A DNA stretch of 64,000 bases. Origin: J051 sp040289295. GTDB taxonomy: Bacteria; Armatimonadota; Fimbriimonadia; Fimbriimonadales; ATM1. The stretch is from the NCBI GenBank assembly GCA_040289295.1, contig PSLA01000003.1:47952-111951 (forward strand). The letters are read 5' to 3'. Both the position numbers and the translations under genes were made by a program. This document shows, one piece after another, positions 24,779-33,405 of this stretch (positions are counted from its first letter, which is position 1; each line of letters opens with the position of its first letter). The notes beneath the pieces are model-generated. The model saw only the letters and a list, made by a program, of their open reading frames with translations. It did no database searches and was not told the DNA's origin.

Positions 24779-25909
24779 ATGAGGAAGCCCCTGGCGCCGC
24801 ACGTGTTTCTTCTCAGAAACCTGTCCAGAACTCTTCCAATGGTTTTGGTCATCGGGCTTGCAGTGCTCTTGGTTGCGGGGATCGTGTCTCTGGTGAACTC
24901 AATACCTCTGTCGGTTCGTTCGATCTATGGCTACAGCAAGGCGTTCGCGGCGGCTCTTCCGCGGAACGACCCGGCTTACCTTCCGGAATTAGAGCGCGAG
25001 TTGCAGAAATCCCCGGTGCCGATCGAGCGTGTGCTTCGCATTCGCGTCGCGTTCTTCAATGTTCGGAGCATCGTTGGGAAGTTGCCGTTCGTGCTCCACG
25101 GCCTTTCGTCCGAGGACGCGGCGTTTCTGCGGGAGCGGCTAGCACTCGGTCGCTTAACAGGTCGGCTGCCCTCGCGCAACGCGCCCGAGGCGGTGATTAC
25201 CCGACGGCTTGCGACGAACTTGCGGCTGGACATTGGCGACGCGCTTCTCAGTCCTGCAGACCCTCAGAACTACTCACCCCAAGTTGTCCGCGTGGTGGGA
25301 ATCCACGAGGGCGACCTGTGGTTCGCCTACGGGGACTTCGACTACGTCGCTCGTCACCATCTTCCTCCTGTGGACGACCTGTTGATTGTTGCGAAGGACC
25401 AGCGTGCGTTCGATCGTTGGGCTGTGGAGCACTTTCGAGGGTCTCGGGCGCGGATCCTGACGCACGAGGAGTTGCTTCGCGAGACGGACGACAGCCTGCG
25501 TGTGTTGCTGCAGTTGTTGAGTGTTGTGATCGGGCTGCTGGTGGTCGTGGTGACGGTGATGATCGGTCTGTTCATCAACATCTACCTCGGCCAGCGGCTT
25601 ACGGAGTTCGGCCTCTTGCAGGCGATAGGGTACACGCGCTCCTTTCTGGCGCGCCGGGCGTCGGCGGAGGCGGCGCTGCTGGTTGGAATGGGATGGGTGC
25701 TGGGCGTTGCGCTTAGTGTGGGGGTGCTGTGGGCGGCGAAGGTTACGCTCATGGACCCGAGGGCTTACTACCTTGAACCTCTGGACGGCACGGCGCTGGG
25801 TTACACCCTACCGTTGCCGCTGTCCGTGCTGGCGGCGTCGCTTCTCACGATTCAACTGCGCTTCCGGAGGTTTGACCCCGTGGTGGTAATCGAGAGGAGG
25901 GTGGCGTGA
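24779..25909 (+). CDS. ABC transporter permease, FtsX/MacB type
   Basis: 376 residues. One N-terminal membrane helix, a periplasmic domain (about 45-240, MacB-PCD-like) and three C-terminal helices with the FtsX core (LQLLSVVIGLLVVVVTVMIGLFINIYLGQRLTEFGLLQAIGYT). Such permeases work with a LolD/MacB ATPase to move lipoproteins, lipids or peptides out of the inner membrane rather than across it. The next gene is the ATPase (GTGA overlap), so the pair forms a transporter. Substrate unknown. Confidence 0.88.
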   Translation: MRKPLAPHVFLLRNLSRTLPMVLVIGLAVLLVAGIVSLVNSIPLSVRSIYGYSKAFAAALPRNDPAYLPELERELQKSPVPIERVLRIRVAFFNVRSIVGKLPFVLHGLSSEDAAFLRERLALGRLTGRLPSRNAPEAVITRRLATNLRLDIGDALLSPADPQNYSPQVVRVVGIHEGDLWFAYGDFDYVARHHLPPVDDLLIVAKDQRAFDRWAVEHFRGSRARILTHEELLRETDDSLRVLLQLLSVVIGLLVVVVTVMIGLFINIYLGQRLTEFGLLQAIGYTRSFLARRASAEAALLVGMGWVLGVALSVGVLWAAKVTLMDPRAYYLEPLDGTALGYTLPLPLSVLAASLLTIQLRFRRFDPVVVIERRVA

Positions 25910-26553
25910 TCGTTGCGTCCGATGTCAGTTTGGTGTACAACGACCATGGGCGCGAGGTGTTCGCTTGCCGGGAGGTAAACCTCACCATCAGCGGGAAGGA
26001 GTTTATCGGCGTCCTCGGGCCGAGCGGTAGCGGGAAGTCGAGCCTCCTGTATCTCCTTAGCGGATTGAAGGACCCGACCGATGGCGCGGTTCGCTATCGC
26101 GGGGTGGAGTTCCAAGCGTGCGACGATCGGCGTCGCGCGGCGATTCGGCGAAAGGAGTTCGGCTTCGTGTTCCAATACCCCTATCTCATCGGCTTCTTGA
26201 GCGCGCTTGAGAACGTGCTGACCGGCTGGGCAAACGGAGCGGAAGGAGTGGAGCGAGCTGCCGACTTGCTCGAGCGTCTGGGCCTCGGTGAGAAGATGCA
26301 CCGCCGCCCGGACGAACTCTCCGGCGGCGAGAGGCAGCGCGTGTGCATCGCCCGGGCACTGCTCAACGGGCCGAAGGCGCTGTTTGCCGACGAGCCAACC
26401 GCCTCACTCGACCCGAAGACCGGCGAGGAGGTGGTTCGGCTGCTGGCAGAGCACCGAACGGGGGCGCTTATTCTGGTTACTCACGACCGGCGTATTCTCA
26501 GCGGAGCTGACCGGGTGCTGCGCATGGAGGACGGCCGGGTGTTTGACGACTGA
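25906..26553 (+). CDS. ABC transporter ATP-binding protein, LolD/MacB type
   Basis: 215 residues. Walker A GPSGSGKSS, Q-loop FVFQYPYLIGFLSALENV, signature LSGGERQRVCIARAL, Walker B ALFADEPTASLD and the switch His in LILVTHDRRI. All catalytic elements are intact. Length and sequence fit the LolD/MacB/FtsE branch that pairs with FtsX-type permeases. Starts with GTG overlapping the permease stop by 4 bp. Confidence 0.93.
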   Translation: MIVASDVSLVYNDHGREVFACREVNLTISGKEFIGVLGPSGSGKSSLLYLLSGLKDPTDGAVRYRGVEFQACDDRRRAAIRRKEFGFVFQYPYLIGFLSALENVLTGWANGAEGVERAADLLERLGLGEKMHRRPDELSGGERQRVCIARALLNGPKALFADEPTASLDPKTGEEVVRLLAEHRTGALILVTHDRRILSGADRVLRMEDGRVFDD

Positions 26554-26587
26554 CCTGGGCCAAGACGATTCTGGTGCGATACGAATA

Positions 26588-26614
26588 GCGGCTTGCGGCG
26601 ACGCTCGCCCTCCC
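26588..26614 (+). repeat. Dispersed repeat, family B copy 1
   Basis: GCGGCTTGCGGCGACGCTCG followed by CCCTCCC; 23 of 26 aligned bases agree with 27160-27185 by eye. It abuts the stop codon of the J-like gene. Confidence 0.6.
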
Positions 26615-27043
26615 TTAGTCGAGGTCAAGGCTTTTGAACCGCCGCAGGCGGGCGTCGAGCACTGGCAGGAGGGTGTCGTACGCTTCCTGCACCTTCAGGT
26701 GGATGCGCGCGGCGCGCTTGCGCTCTTCGCTGCCCTCGGGGAAGTGTGTCGGCCGGCTTCGCTCGCTTAGCCGTCGGTAGGCGCGCCTCAGGTCGGTGAG
26801 CGAAGCGTCTCGGCTCAGCCCGAGGACGCGATACGCCTCCTCGTAGCGCCTCTGCTCCTCTGTCGCGCCGGGTTCCTGCAGGGAGGGCTGGTCGGTTGTT
26901 TGCGACGGCTCTGGGGCCGCGGTCGGGTTGAGGCTCTGCTCGAGTTCGCGCTCAGCATCGGCGCGAAAGACGCTTTCGATCCTCTCCCACTCGCGGTTGA
27001 TGTAGGCTCGGAGGAGGTTGTAGGCGCGGCGCGCGGTGCTCAT
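26615..27043 (-). CDS. J-domain-like protein lacking the HPD motif
   Basis: 142 residues. N-terminal helix RRAYNLLRAYINREWERIE, an acidic Pro/Gln-rich linker, and a J-like domain at about 71-126 (YRVLGLSRDASLTDLRRAYRR ... LKVQEAYDTLL). Helices II and III are recognisable, but the loop that should carry HPD reads SRPTHFPEG, so stimulation of DnaK ATPase is doubtful. ATG 27043 was chosen over an upstream extension that runs through repeat DNA. Cytoplasmic; partner unknown. Flanked on both sides by family B repeats. Confidence 0.7.
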   Translation of the reverse strand: MSTARRAYNLLRAYINREWERIESVFRADAERELEQSLNPTAAPEPSQTTDQPSLQEPGATEEQRRYEEAYRVLGLSRDASLTDLRRAYRRLSERSRPTHFPEGSEERKRAARIHLKVQEAYDTLLPVLDARLRRFKSLDLD

Positions 27044-27054
27044 GGGATGATGCG

Positions 27055-27060
27055 ATTTTG
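27055..27060 (-). promoter_or_regulatory. Putative -10 box CAAAAT, 11 nt before ATG 27043
   Basis: Weak match, but placed like the other short-spaced hexamers of the window. Confidence 0.25.
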
Positions 27061-27105
27061 GCACAGGTGAACGCGAGTCCTCCCTGCCATCATTATTCGG
27101 AGAAA

Positions 27106-27185
27106 GCGTGAGCGTCCCGCGAACATCCCTCGATGCACGGCCGATCGCCAAAGCGGCAACGGCTCGCGGGGACGCTCGCCCTCCC
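27106..27185 (+). repeat. Dispersed repeat, family B copy 2, with inverted arm
   Basis: ACGGCTCGCGGGGACGCTCG then CCCTCCC at 27159-27185 matches copy 1. An inverted partial copy, GAGCGTCCCGCGA, lies at about 27109-27121, so this intergenic stretch can fold into a long hairpin. It fills most of the 185-bp gap between two minus-strand genes, which otherwise shows nothing recognisable. Confidence 0.5.
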
Positions 27186-27228
27186 GCAGTGGGCGTTGAG
27201 GCTGTTGAAGGGAGTGGACAAGCCGATG

Positions 27229-29253
27229 CTACACGCCGAGCAGCCGGTGCACAGAGGAGACCCGCCGCTTCGCCCATTCCTCGAGGCTCGGGATGCGGAG
27301 CGATCGCCAGTGTAGAAGCGCGAGGGCGAGCAGGTGCTCACGGTGCGAGAACTCGTCTGGCGTGAGCGCAGGCCTAATGGCTGCGAGCGCTTGGCCTAGA
27401 ACGGACGAGTTCTCGGAAACGGCCCAGGCGGAGGTTGCGGCGAAGAATGCCGCGTCCATCGCAACGGGGGCGTTCATCACGGTTTCGTTCCAGTCATCCA
27501 CCACGAGGGTTCCTCCATCGCGAAAGAGGTTCTCGGGCGCGAGGTCTCCGTGGGCGGCTCCGAAACGTAGGGTTGCTCCCTCCAGTCGACGCGCGGTCTC
27601 TTTTAGAGTTTGTGCCTCGACAAATGGCTCGGGCGCGAGGGCGATGAGGCGCGTGGTGTCCTCTGCGGTCCATCGCCTCTCGTGAAAGGCGAGGTGACGG
27701 AGGAGGTTGCGGAGAGGATATTGGGCGATGTCGGCGAGCCATTCCGTTATCGGCGGTTTTCGAAGCCGAAGCTCGGCAAGGAGGCTGGGCGGGTTGCGCA
27801 ACGGTTCAAGCAGGAAGGTTCCCTTACCTGGCACTTGGGTGGCGGGGGCTTCTGTTTCCTGCGGCTCGCCATCGGGAGGGAGGCGCACACGACGGAACGA
27901 CCGAGTCAGAGCGGCGTCTTGGGGCATGCGAGTGAGAACGAGGAGCGAAGGGGATGCGACGTTGGCTTTGCGCCGAGGTCCGGGCGGTGTGCAGGTGTGC
28001 AGTGCGAGCAGGTAGCGCACGACGCCTGCATCAGCGCTCCGGGTGTCGAGAAGCAGCAGGGTTGCGTTTGGTGGGTGGCGTGTGCTGGTGGACTGGTCGG
28101 CCGTGGGGAGAGTTGCGAGGTGTTGCAGCCACCGCCGAACCTGTTCTTCCGCTCCCTCGGTCTCCCTTGGAGAGGCGTGGATGAGGAGGGCTGCTGGAAT
28201 GCGGCAAGTGAGGGAGGCAAGAACGTTGTTCAGCCAGGGCGGCCTTGGAGCTTCGCTGCGCATGATCCGGAGCGCCTGTGTGGAGCCCGGTTGCGCGATC
28301 GGGAAGGCGATGCGAGTTCGGTTGTAGTCGTCGGCACCGAAAACGCGGATGTGCTGAAGGCCGGCCTCCCTTAGTAGTGCATGCCAGGCTGCTGGGGAGT
28401 GCGTATAGGTTCGGTATGCGCGCTGGCGGGTGTAGTGCCCAACGTGCGCGGTTCGCGCCCGGAGCGCGTGGGCGACGCGAACGACTGCGTTCGCTATCGG
28501 TCTCGGCATAAGGCTGGTGAAGGGCAGGCCGCTGTGGTCGGGGGCTCCGCGCCACATGGGAAGGCCGAATCGGTTTTCTATTCCGATGTAGAGCCTGCCT
28601 TTCGGTTTAAGGGAAAGGGCAAGGGCACGAAGGAAGGCGGCCTGTCGTTCCTCGGGGTTGCCGTGGTCATCCATCGCGCCGACCCACTCGAGGACACCGT
28701 TGCAGACCACGAAGTCAGCGACTGCAGGACGCAAGGGAACGCTTTCGAAATCGGCGCGAACGAGCAGAACGTTTGTGAGACCTCGGGCTTCGCAACGGCG
28801 TCCGATGAACGCGAGCCTTTCGATGACGACGTCTGTGGCGACAACAGTGTTGAATCGCTGGGCGAGGAAAAGGGTGTTCGCGCCGAAGCCGGCTCCAACA
28901 TCCAACGCGAGACCTGGCGGACCTATCTCCGTGCCACGCGGAGGCGCGTCGGCTTGGGCATACAGGTCGCTGAAGATCGCCGTCCACGCGGCGCGTCTTT
29001 CGATGTCGAGCGCATAGTCGCTCAGGTGTGGCACGCCTAGGGTGCGTACTGCTTCATCGAACGCGCTTTCAACGCGCTCTGCGCACAAGACCTGTTGTAG
29101 GATGTGCTGGGGCAGCTCTCCCCAGTAGGGGGTTTCGGACTGCACGAGGTCCAGGATGTAGGTTCCGAATGCTTCGATGACAGGCGCTCGGCGTGCTGTG
29201 TCGCTTAGGAAAGGGAGAGCGCTTGCGTCAGGCTTGTGCACGTGCCACGGCAC
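27229..29253 (-). CDS. Class I methyltransferase fused to aminoglycoside-phosphotransferase-like domain
   Basis: 674 residues with two enzyme modules. About 110-330 is a Rossmann methyltransferase: SAM motif I LALDVGAGFGANT (118-124), motif II ATDVVIE, motif IV DFVVCNGVLEWVG, and a SLKPKGRLYIGIENRFG post-motif. About 350-500 is a Pro/Arg-rich linker. From about 520 there is an APH/choline-kinase-like C-lobe with the Brenner-type motif AHGDLAPENLF (H568, D570) and VVDDWNE for Mg2+. The ATP-binding N-lobe is not obvious. Such fusions are seen near polysaccharide genes and may modify a sugar or lipid, but here the only partner is the cyclophilin gene, whose stop abuts this GTG start. Substrate unknown. 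Confidence 0.8.
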   Translation of the reverse strand: MPWHVHKPDASALPFLSDTARRAPVIEAFGTYILDLVQSETPYWGELPQHILQQVLCAERVESAFDEAVRTLGVPHLSDYALDIERRAAWTAIFSDLYAQADAPPRGTEIGPPGLALDVGAGFGANTLFLAQRFNTVVATDVVIERLAFIGRRCEARGLTNVLLVRADFESVPLRPAVADFVVCNGVLEWVGAMDDHGNPEERQAAFLRALALSLKPKGRLYIGIENRFGLPMWRGAPDHSGLPFTSLMPRPIANAVVRVAHALRARTAHVGHYTRQRAYRTYTHSPAAWHALLREAGLQHIRVFGADDYNRTRIAFPIAQPGSTQALRIMRSEAPRPPWLNNVLASLTCRIPAALLIHASPRETEGAEEQVRRWLQHLATLPTADQSTSTRHPPNATLLLLDTRSADAGVVRYLLALHTCTPPGPRRKANVASPSLLVLTRMPQDAALTRSFRRVRLPPDGEPQETEAPATQVPGKGTFLLEPLRNPPSLLAELRLRKPPITEWLADIAQYPLRNLLRHLAFHERRWTAEDTTRLIALAPEPFVEAQTLKETARRLEGATLRFGAAHGDLAPENLFRDGGTLVVDDWNETVMNAPVAMDAAFFAATSAWAVSENSSVLGQALAAIRPALTPDEFSHREHLLALALLHWRSLRIPSLEEWAKRRVSSVHRLLGV

Positions 29254-29874
29254 CTAGTCGACTTCGCGGGTAATGTGCATCTCGACGCGGATCGGCTTGC
29301 CTTGCTCCTCGGAAACGATCTTCATGGAGAGCACGTCCCCGCGCTGGATCTTCTCGATGATGTCCAAGCCTTCGACAGCCTTGCCAAAGATGCAGTACTT
29401 GCCCTGGAGGAACGCGATGGTGTCCTGGTCTGCGCCCGCGCCGAGGAGAAACATTTGGGAGTCTCCGCCGACCTTCTCGCCGGTGCTAGCCATCGCGAGA
29501 GCTCCTCGCTCCATCTTGAGGTCGTTCTCTTCGAAGGGAAGTTGCTTGCCCGAGCCTTGCGTGCCCACCGGGAGGTGCTCCCACGCCGCCTGCTTGGATT
29601 GAGGGTCTCCCCACTGGACGACCCATGGGGTGACCTGGTCGGACCCTGCGTCCACGCGATGCACGCGTTGCCCTTCATAGAAGCCCTCTCGAATGAGGCG
29701 TGTAATCTGTTCGACCGTCTTGGGCGCTTTGTCGGGATAGAGTTCGAGTACGATAGTTCCTACTTTCTCCATTCTTGTTTCTTTTGGCGCTTCGGTCTGC
29801 TGTGTGCTCTCGCAGCCCACGAGAGCGATCGCAGACAGGAGAAAAAGGAGCAGGAACCTGAGGCGTCGTTCCAT
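29254..29874 (-). CDS. Cyclophilin-type peptidyl-prolyl isomerase lipoprotein
   Basis: 206 residues. Lipoprotein signal RFLLLFLLSAIALVGC with lipobox LVGC. The cyclophilin core contains GTIVLELYPDKAPKTVEQI, GQRVHRVD, VVQWGDPQ, ERGALAMASTGEKVGGDSQMF and YCIFGKAVEGLDIIEKI. The usual FHR reads VHR; the key Arg is kept. It probably folds or chaperones envelope proteins. Its TAG stop is immediately followed by the GTG of the methyltransferase fusion. Confidence 0.88.
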   Translation of the reverse strand: MERRLRFLLLFLLSAIALVGCESTQQTEAPKETRMEKVGTIVLELYPDKAPKTVEQITRLIREGFYEGQRVHRVDAGSDQVTPWVVQWGDPQSKQAAWEHLPVGTQGSGKQLPFEENDLKMERGALAMASTGEKVGGDSQMFLLGAGADQDTIAFLQGKYCIFGKAVEGLDIIEKIQRGDVLSMKIVSEEQGKPIRVEMHITREVD

Positions 29875-29883
29875 AGTGTGCTG

Positions 29884-29889
29884 ATTCTA
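29884..29889 (-). promoter_or_regulatory. Putative -10 box TAGAAT, 9 nt before ATG 29874
   Basis: Drives the cyclophilin/methyltransferase pair; lies back to back with the MFS promoter in a 43-bp divergent gap. Confidence 0.4.
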
Positions 29890-29901
29890 CCTGCAGGCGG
29901 C

Positions 29902-29907
29902 TATACT
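29902..29907 (+). promoter_or_regulatory. Putative -10 box TATACT, 10 nt before GTG 29918
   Basis: Close match to TATAAT; no Shine-Dalgarno before the MFS gene. Confidence 0.4.
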
Positions 29908-29917
29908 GCCGTCGCTT

Positions 29918-31174
29918 GTGGCTGGCAACGGGTCCTCTTCCGGTGACAGGTGGTCGGGCCTGCCCGATAACTTCAGCGCGCTGCGCCATCGCGACTTTCG
30001 GCTGTTTTGGTTCGGGGCGCTGGTGTCCTTTTTCGGTACGTGGATTCAGAACGTTGGGCAGGGCTGGCTGGTGTATGAGCTCACCGGGAGCGAGACGCTT
30101 CTCGGCCTGTTGACGTTGATTACGAACGGGCCGATGATGGTGCTGACTCCGGTGGGGGGTTGGCTGGCAGACCGATACGACAAGAAGCTTATCCTGACGT
30201 TGACTCAATCGGCTCTTGCGCTGACGGCTCTTGCGCTGAGTGTGGCTGTATTCGGCGGTTTCGCATCTTTCGGGCTGATTGCGGTGCTTGCCGCTGTCAG
30301 CGGCGTTGCGGCGGCGATTGACATCCCGACGCGACACACGATGATCAGCTCCATTGTTCCGCCGGAGGACCTTGCAAATGCGATCCCTCTGAACGCCGCG
30401 ACGTTCAACCTTGCGCGTCTCGTGGGGCCTGCGATTGGTGGTTTCCTGCTTGAGCAGTTCGGCGCGGGGACGTGCTACTTCATCAACGGCGTCTCGTTCC
30501 TCGCGCTGATCTCGGCGCTTCATATGATTCGGGCTGATCTGAAGCCGAACCACCGCAAGGGGGGGACGATGCTCAGCAACCTCTCCGAGGGCTTCACGTA
30601 TGTTTGGCGGCGGAGGGACTTTAGGGTGCTCTCGCTGATGGTGTTCGTTGCCGCGTTTTTCGGAATGTTCTTCATCTCCCTGCTGCCAGCTGTGGCGAAG
30701 TCGAAGTTCAACCTCGGTGGAAACGGGTTGGGGATGCTGATGTCCTCGACGGGGGTGGGAGCGGTGATCGGGCTTTTAGGCTTAGCCGGGTTGAGCCGCG
30801 TGCCGCGACGCGGCCCGGTTCTATCCTTGGCGATGTTCGGGATCGGTCTGGGCTCTATTGGGTTGGCGCTTTCGACTGAGCCTTATCAGGCGATGCTTGC
30901 TTTGGTGCTGTTGGGAATGTGCGGAAGCGCGTTCCTCTCTGGTGTGAACGCGGTCTACCAATCGCTCAGTGGGCCCGGGATTCGCGGGCGAGTGATCTCC
31001 GTGCACATCTGGGTGGTCGCGGCGGCGAACCCTATCGGCTCGTTTGTTTTCGGTCGTCTCAGCGAAAGAAACGGACTTGAGTTCGCATTCACGCTGGGTG
31101 GGACCGTGGTCGTTGTGGTTGCCGCCGCGGCGTTTGTGCTCTCGAAGTCTATACGCGCGCTAACGACTCCGTAA
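29918..31174 (+). CDS. MFS transporter, EntS/MFS_3 type
   Basis: 418 residues with twelve predicted membrane helices. Opening SALRHRDFRLFWFGALVSFFGTWIQNVGQGWLVYELTGS and the loop GGWLADRYDKK are typical of the enterobactin-exporter-like MFS_3 family, as is RLVGPAIGGFLLEQFG. These export siderophores or drugs by proton antiport; the substrate here is unknown and there is no siderophore cluster nearby. Starts with GTG 29918; convergent with the pilT genes, 13 bp apart. Confidence 0.88.
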   Translation: MAGNGSSSGDRWSGLPDNFSALRHRDFRLFWFGALVSFFGTWIQNVGQGWLVYELTGSETLLGLLTLITNGPMMVLTPVGGWLADRYDKKLILTLTQSALALTALALSVAVFGGFASFGLIAVLAAVSGVAAAIDIPTRHTMISSIVPPEDLANAIPLNAATFNLARLVGPAIGGFLLEQFGAGTCYFINGVSFLALISALHMIRADLKPNHRKGGTMLSNLSEGFTYVWRRRDFRVLSLMVFVAAFFGMFFISLLPAVAKSKFNLGGNGLGMLMSSTGVGAVIGLLGLAGLSRVPRRGPVLSLAMFGIGLGSIGLALSTEPYQAMLALVLLGMCGSAFLSGVNAVYQSLSGPGIRGRVISVHIWVVAAANPIGSFVFGRLSERNGLEFAFTLGGTVVVVVAAAAFVLSKSIRALTTP

Positions 31175-31187
31175 TGGTCTGCGCGGG

Positions 31188-32252
31188 CTACTTCGTCGCC
31201 ATTAGGCGCTCGAACTCGCCCCTCTCTTTGGCTTTCGCTGCGGCTTCCTGCTCCTGCACGAGCCCCTGCTTGACGAGGTTGGCAAGCGATTGGTCGAGGG
31301 TTTGCATTCCCATCCGTGCGCCCGTCTGCACGATGGAACTGATCTGGTACGTCTTGTTCTCTCGGATAAGGTTTCTGACTGCTCCGACGGCGTTGAGCGT
31401 CTCGAAGGCGGCAACACGTCCCTGCCCGTCTTTGCGCCTGACCAACGTCTGTGAGATGACCCCCACGAGGTTGACCGAAAGTTGCATTCTCACCTGTTGC
31501 TGCTGGTGAATGGGGAATACGTCAATGATCCGGTCAACGGTCTGGACGGCGTCAACGGTGTGCAGTGTGCCGAACACGAGGTGCCCCGTTTCTGAAGCTG
31601 TGATGGCGAGTTGAATTGTTTCGAGGTCCCTCATCTCGCCGACGAGGATGACGTCGGGGTCTTGTCGAAGAACGTACTTCAGAGCGTTAGCGAAGCTCAG
31701 CGTGTCGACGTCCAACTCTCGCTGGTTGATAAAGGCGAGGTCGTCCTCGTGGATGAACTCTATGGGGTCTTCGACTGTGACGATGTGCACGGGGAACTTG
31801 TGATTGACGTAGTCTATACACGCCGCCTGCGTCGTGCTCTTGCCGCTACCTGCCGGCCCGGTCACGAGGACAAGACCGCGTGGGCGTTCACAGAACGTCT
31901 TGACGATCGGGGGCACGCCCAGCTCATCAAGCGTTTGGATGCGGAGCGGGATGACGCGGAAGGCGGCTTGAATAAGGCCCCGCTGCTGATAAATGTTTCC
32001 GCGGAAGCGAGCCAGGTTCGGAATCTCGTACGCGAAGTCGAGTTCCAGCTCCTTCATGAACTTCTTGCGTTGCTGGTCGGTCACGACGGCGAAGATCTCT
32101 TCCGCGGCGGTTTCTGGTGTGAAGATCGGCTCGTCCGTTAGTGGCTGCAGTTCTCCATGCACTCGAACGTAGGGGTGCGTGCCTGCCTTGATGTGTAGAT
32201 CCGAGCCTTGCATCTCGACGGTGCGGCGAAGAAGGTTCTCAATTCTTCCCAT
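31188..32252 (-). CDS. pilT: PilT-family twitching ATPase (copy 1)
   Basis: 354 residues. Motifs in order: GSDLHIKAG, Walker A GPAGSGKSTT (Ala where most PilT have Thr), Asp box TVEDPIEF, Walker B DVILVGEMRDLET and His box GTLHTVDAVQT. No zinc tetracysteine, as expected for retraction motors. ATG 32252 overlaps the stop of copy 2 by 14 bp; a start 8 codons earlier is possible. Closest to copy 2 in sequence. Likely powers pilus retraction or regulates it in hetero-hexamers. Confidence 0.93.
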   Translation of the reverse strand: MGRIENLLRRTVEMQGSDLHIKAGTHPYVRVHGELQPLTDEPIFTPETAAEEIFAVVTDQQRKKFMKELELDFAYEIPNLARFRGNIYQQRGLIQAAFRVIPLRIQTLDELGVPPIVKTFCERPRGLVLVTGPAGSGKSTTQAACIDYVNHKFPVHIVTVEDPIEFIHEDDLAFINQRELDVDTLSFANALKYVLRQDPDVILVGEMRDLETIQLAITASETGHLVFGTLHTVDAVQTVDRIIDVFPIHQQQQVRMQLSVNLVGVISQTLVRRKDGQGRVAAFETLNAVGAVRNLIRENKTYQISSIVQTGARMGMQTLDQSLANLVKQGLVQEQEAAAKAKERGEFERLMATK

Positions 32253-33336
32253 CCGCACCCCCTTCGACCAGCCCAAGGTTCATTGCCCGGCGCTGGAACT
32301 CGGCGGGCGCCTGGCTCTTAGAGAGGGCATGCTCGTAGTCAATAGCTCCTTCCTTCATCAACGCCAGCAAGTGATTGTCGAGAGTCTGCATGCCGTATTC
32401 GCCGCCAGTTTGGATGTCCATGTAAAGTTGATGCGTTTTGCCGTCGCGAATCAGTGTTCTTACGCTGTGAGTGGCGACGAGGACTTCAAACGCCGCGACG
32501 CGACCCTTGCCATCCTTGGTGGGGACGAGGGTTTGGCTGATGACGGCCTGAAGAGTAACGGAGAGCTGTGTGCGAATCTGGGCTTGTTGGTCAGGTGGAA
32601 ACACATCGACCATGCGGTCAATCGTTTGCGCGGCGTCCACCGTGTGAAGCGTTGACATCACGAGGTGACCGGTCTCGGCTGCGGTAATCGCGAGTTGAAT
32701 CGTTTCGAGGTCTCGCATTTCGCCGACAAGAATAACATCTGGGTTCTGTCGCATCACGTGGCGCAGAGCGTCGGCAAAGCTGTGTGTGTCCACGCCGAGT
32801 TCTCGCTGGTTAACGATCGAGACCTTATCGTCGTGCATGTACTCGATGGGGTCCTCGATGGTCATAATGTGGTGACGGCGATGCGTGTTGATGTGGTCTA
32901 CCATGGCGGCAAGGGTGGTGCTCTTGCCGGAGCCGGTCGGCCCGGTAACGAGAATCAGACCACGTGGAAGAAGTGCAAGACGCTTGGCCACCTGTGGTAT
33001 GCCGAGCTCGTCAATCGTTTTCACCTGAAACGGAATCACGCGGAAGACTGCGCCCAGCTCGCCCCGATGCCAAAACATGTTGACACGGAAACGGCTCAAG
33101 TCCCGAACGTGGTAGGAGAGGTCAAGCTCGCGAAAGTTCTCGAGCCGCGCCCAGCGCTCCTCCGATAGGATTCCTGTAAGGAGCTGGTTGACTTCCTCAG
33201 ACGACAGAGGGGAGTGCTTCGTTCGCACCAGGTTCCCATGAACCCTCATCACCGGTGGGCACCCAGGCTTGATATGGAGGTCGCTTGCTTCCCGGTCTAC
33301 TAACTCACGCAGAAGATCGTCAATTGTAATCAACAT
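32239..33336 (-). CDS. pilT: PilT-family twitching ATPase (copy 2)
   Basis: 365 residues. Starts MLITIDDLLRELVDREASDLHIKPG; the upstream in-frame codons (a 13-residue Trp/Arg-rich extension) are not conserved. Walker A GPTGSGKSTT, Asp box MTIEDPIEYMHDDK, Walker B NPDVILVGEMRDLETIQLA and His box STLHTVDAAQT are intact, and AGILxTxR-like C-terminal motifs are replaced. It is the most canonical of the three and the best candidate for the main retraction motor. 69 bp after copy 3. Confidence 0.93.
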   Translation of the reverse strand: MLITIDDLLRELVDREASDLHIKPGCPPVMRVHGNLVRTKHSPLSSEEVNQLLTGILSEERWARLENFRELDLSYHVRDLSRFRVNMFWHRGELGAVFRVIPFQVKTIDELGIPQVAKRLALLPRGLILVTGPTGSGKSTTLAAMVDHINTHRRHHIMTIEDPIEYMHDDKVSIVNQRELGVDTHSFADALRHVMRQNPDVILVGEMRDLETIQLAITAAETGHLVMSTLHTVDAAQTIDRMVDVFPPDQQAQIRTQLSVTLQAVISQTLVPTKDGKGRVAAFEVLVATHSVRTLIRDGKTHQLYMDIQTGGEYGMQTLDNHLLALMKEGAIDYEHALSKSQAPAEFQRRAMNLGLVEGGADGKN

Positions 33337-33405
33337 CACAAAGTCGCTTCGCCGCCTGGGCGCCCAACAGCACAATCGCTCAGTTCGCTCAATCCGACCT
33401 CCATG

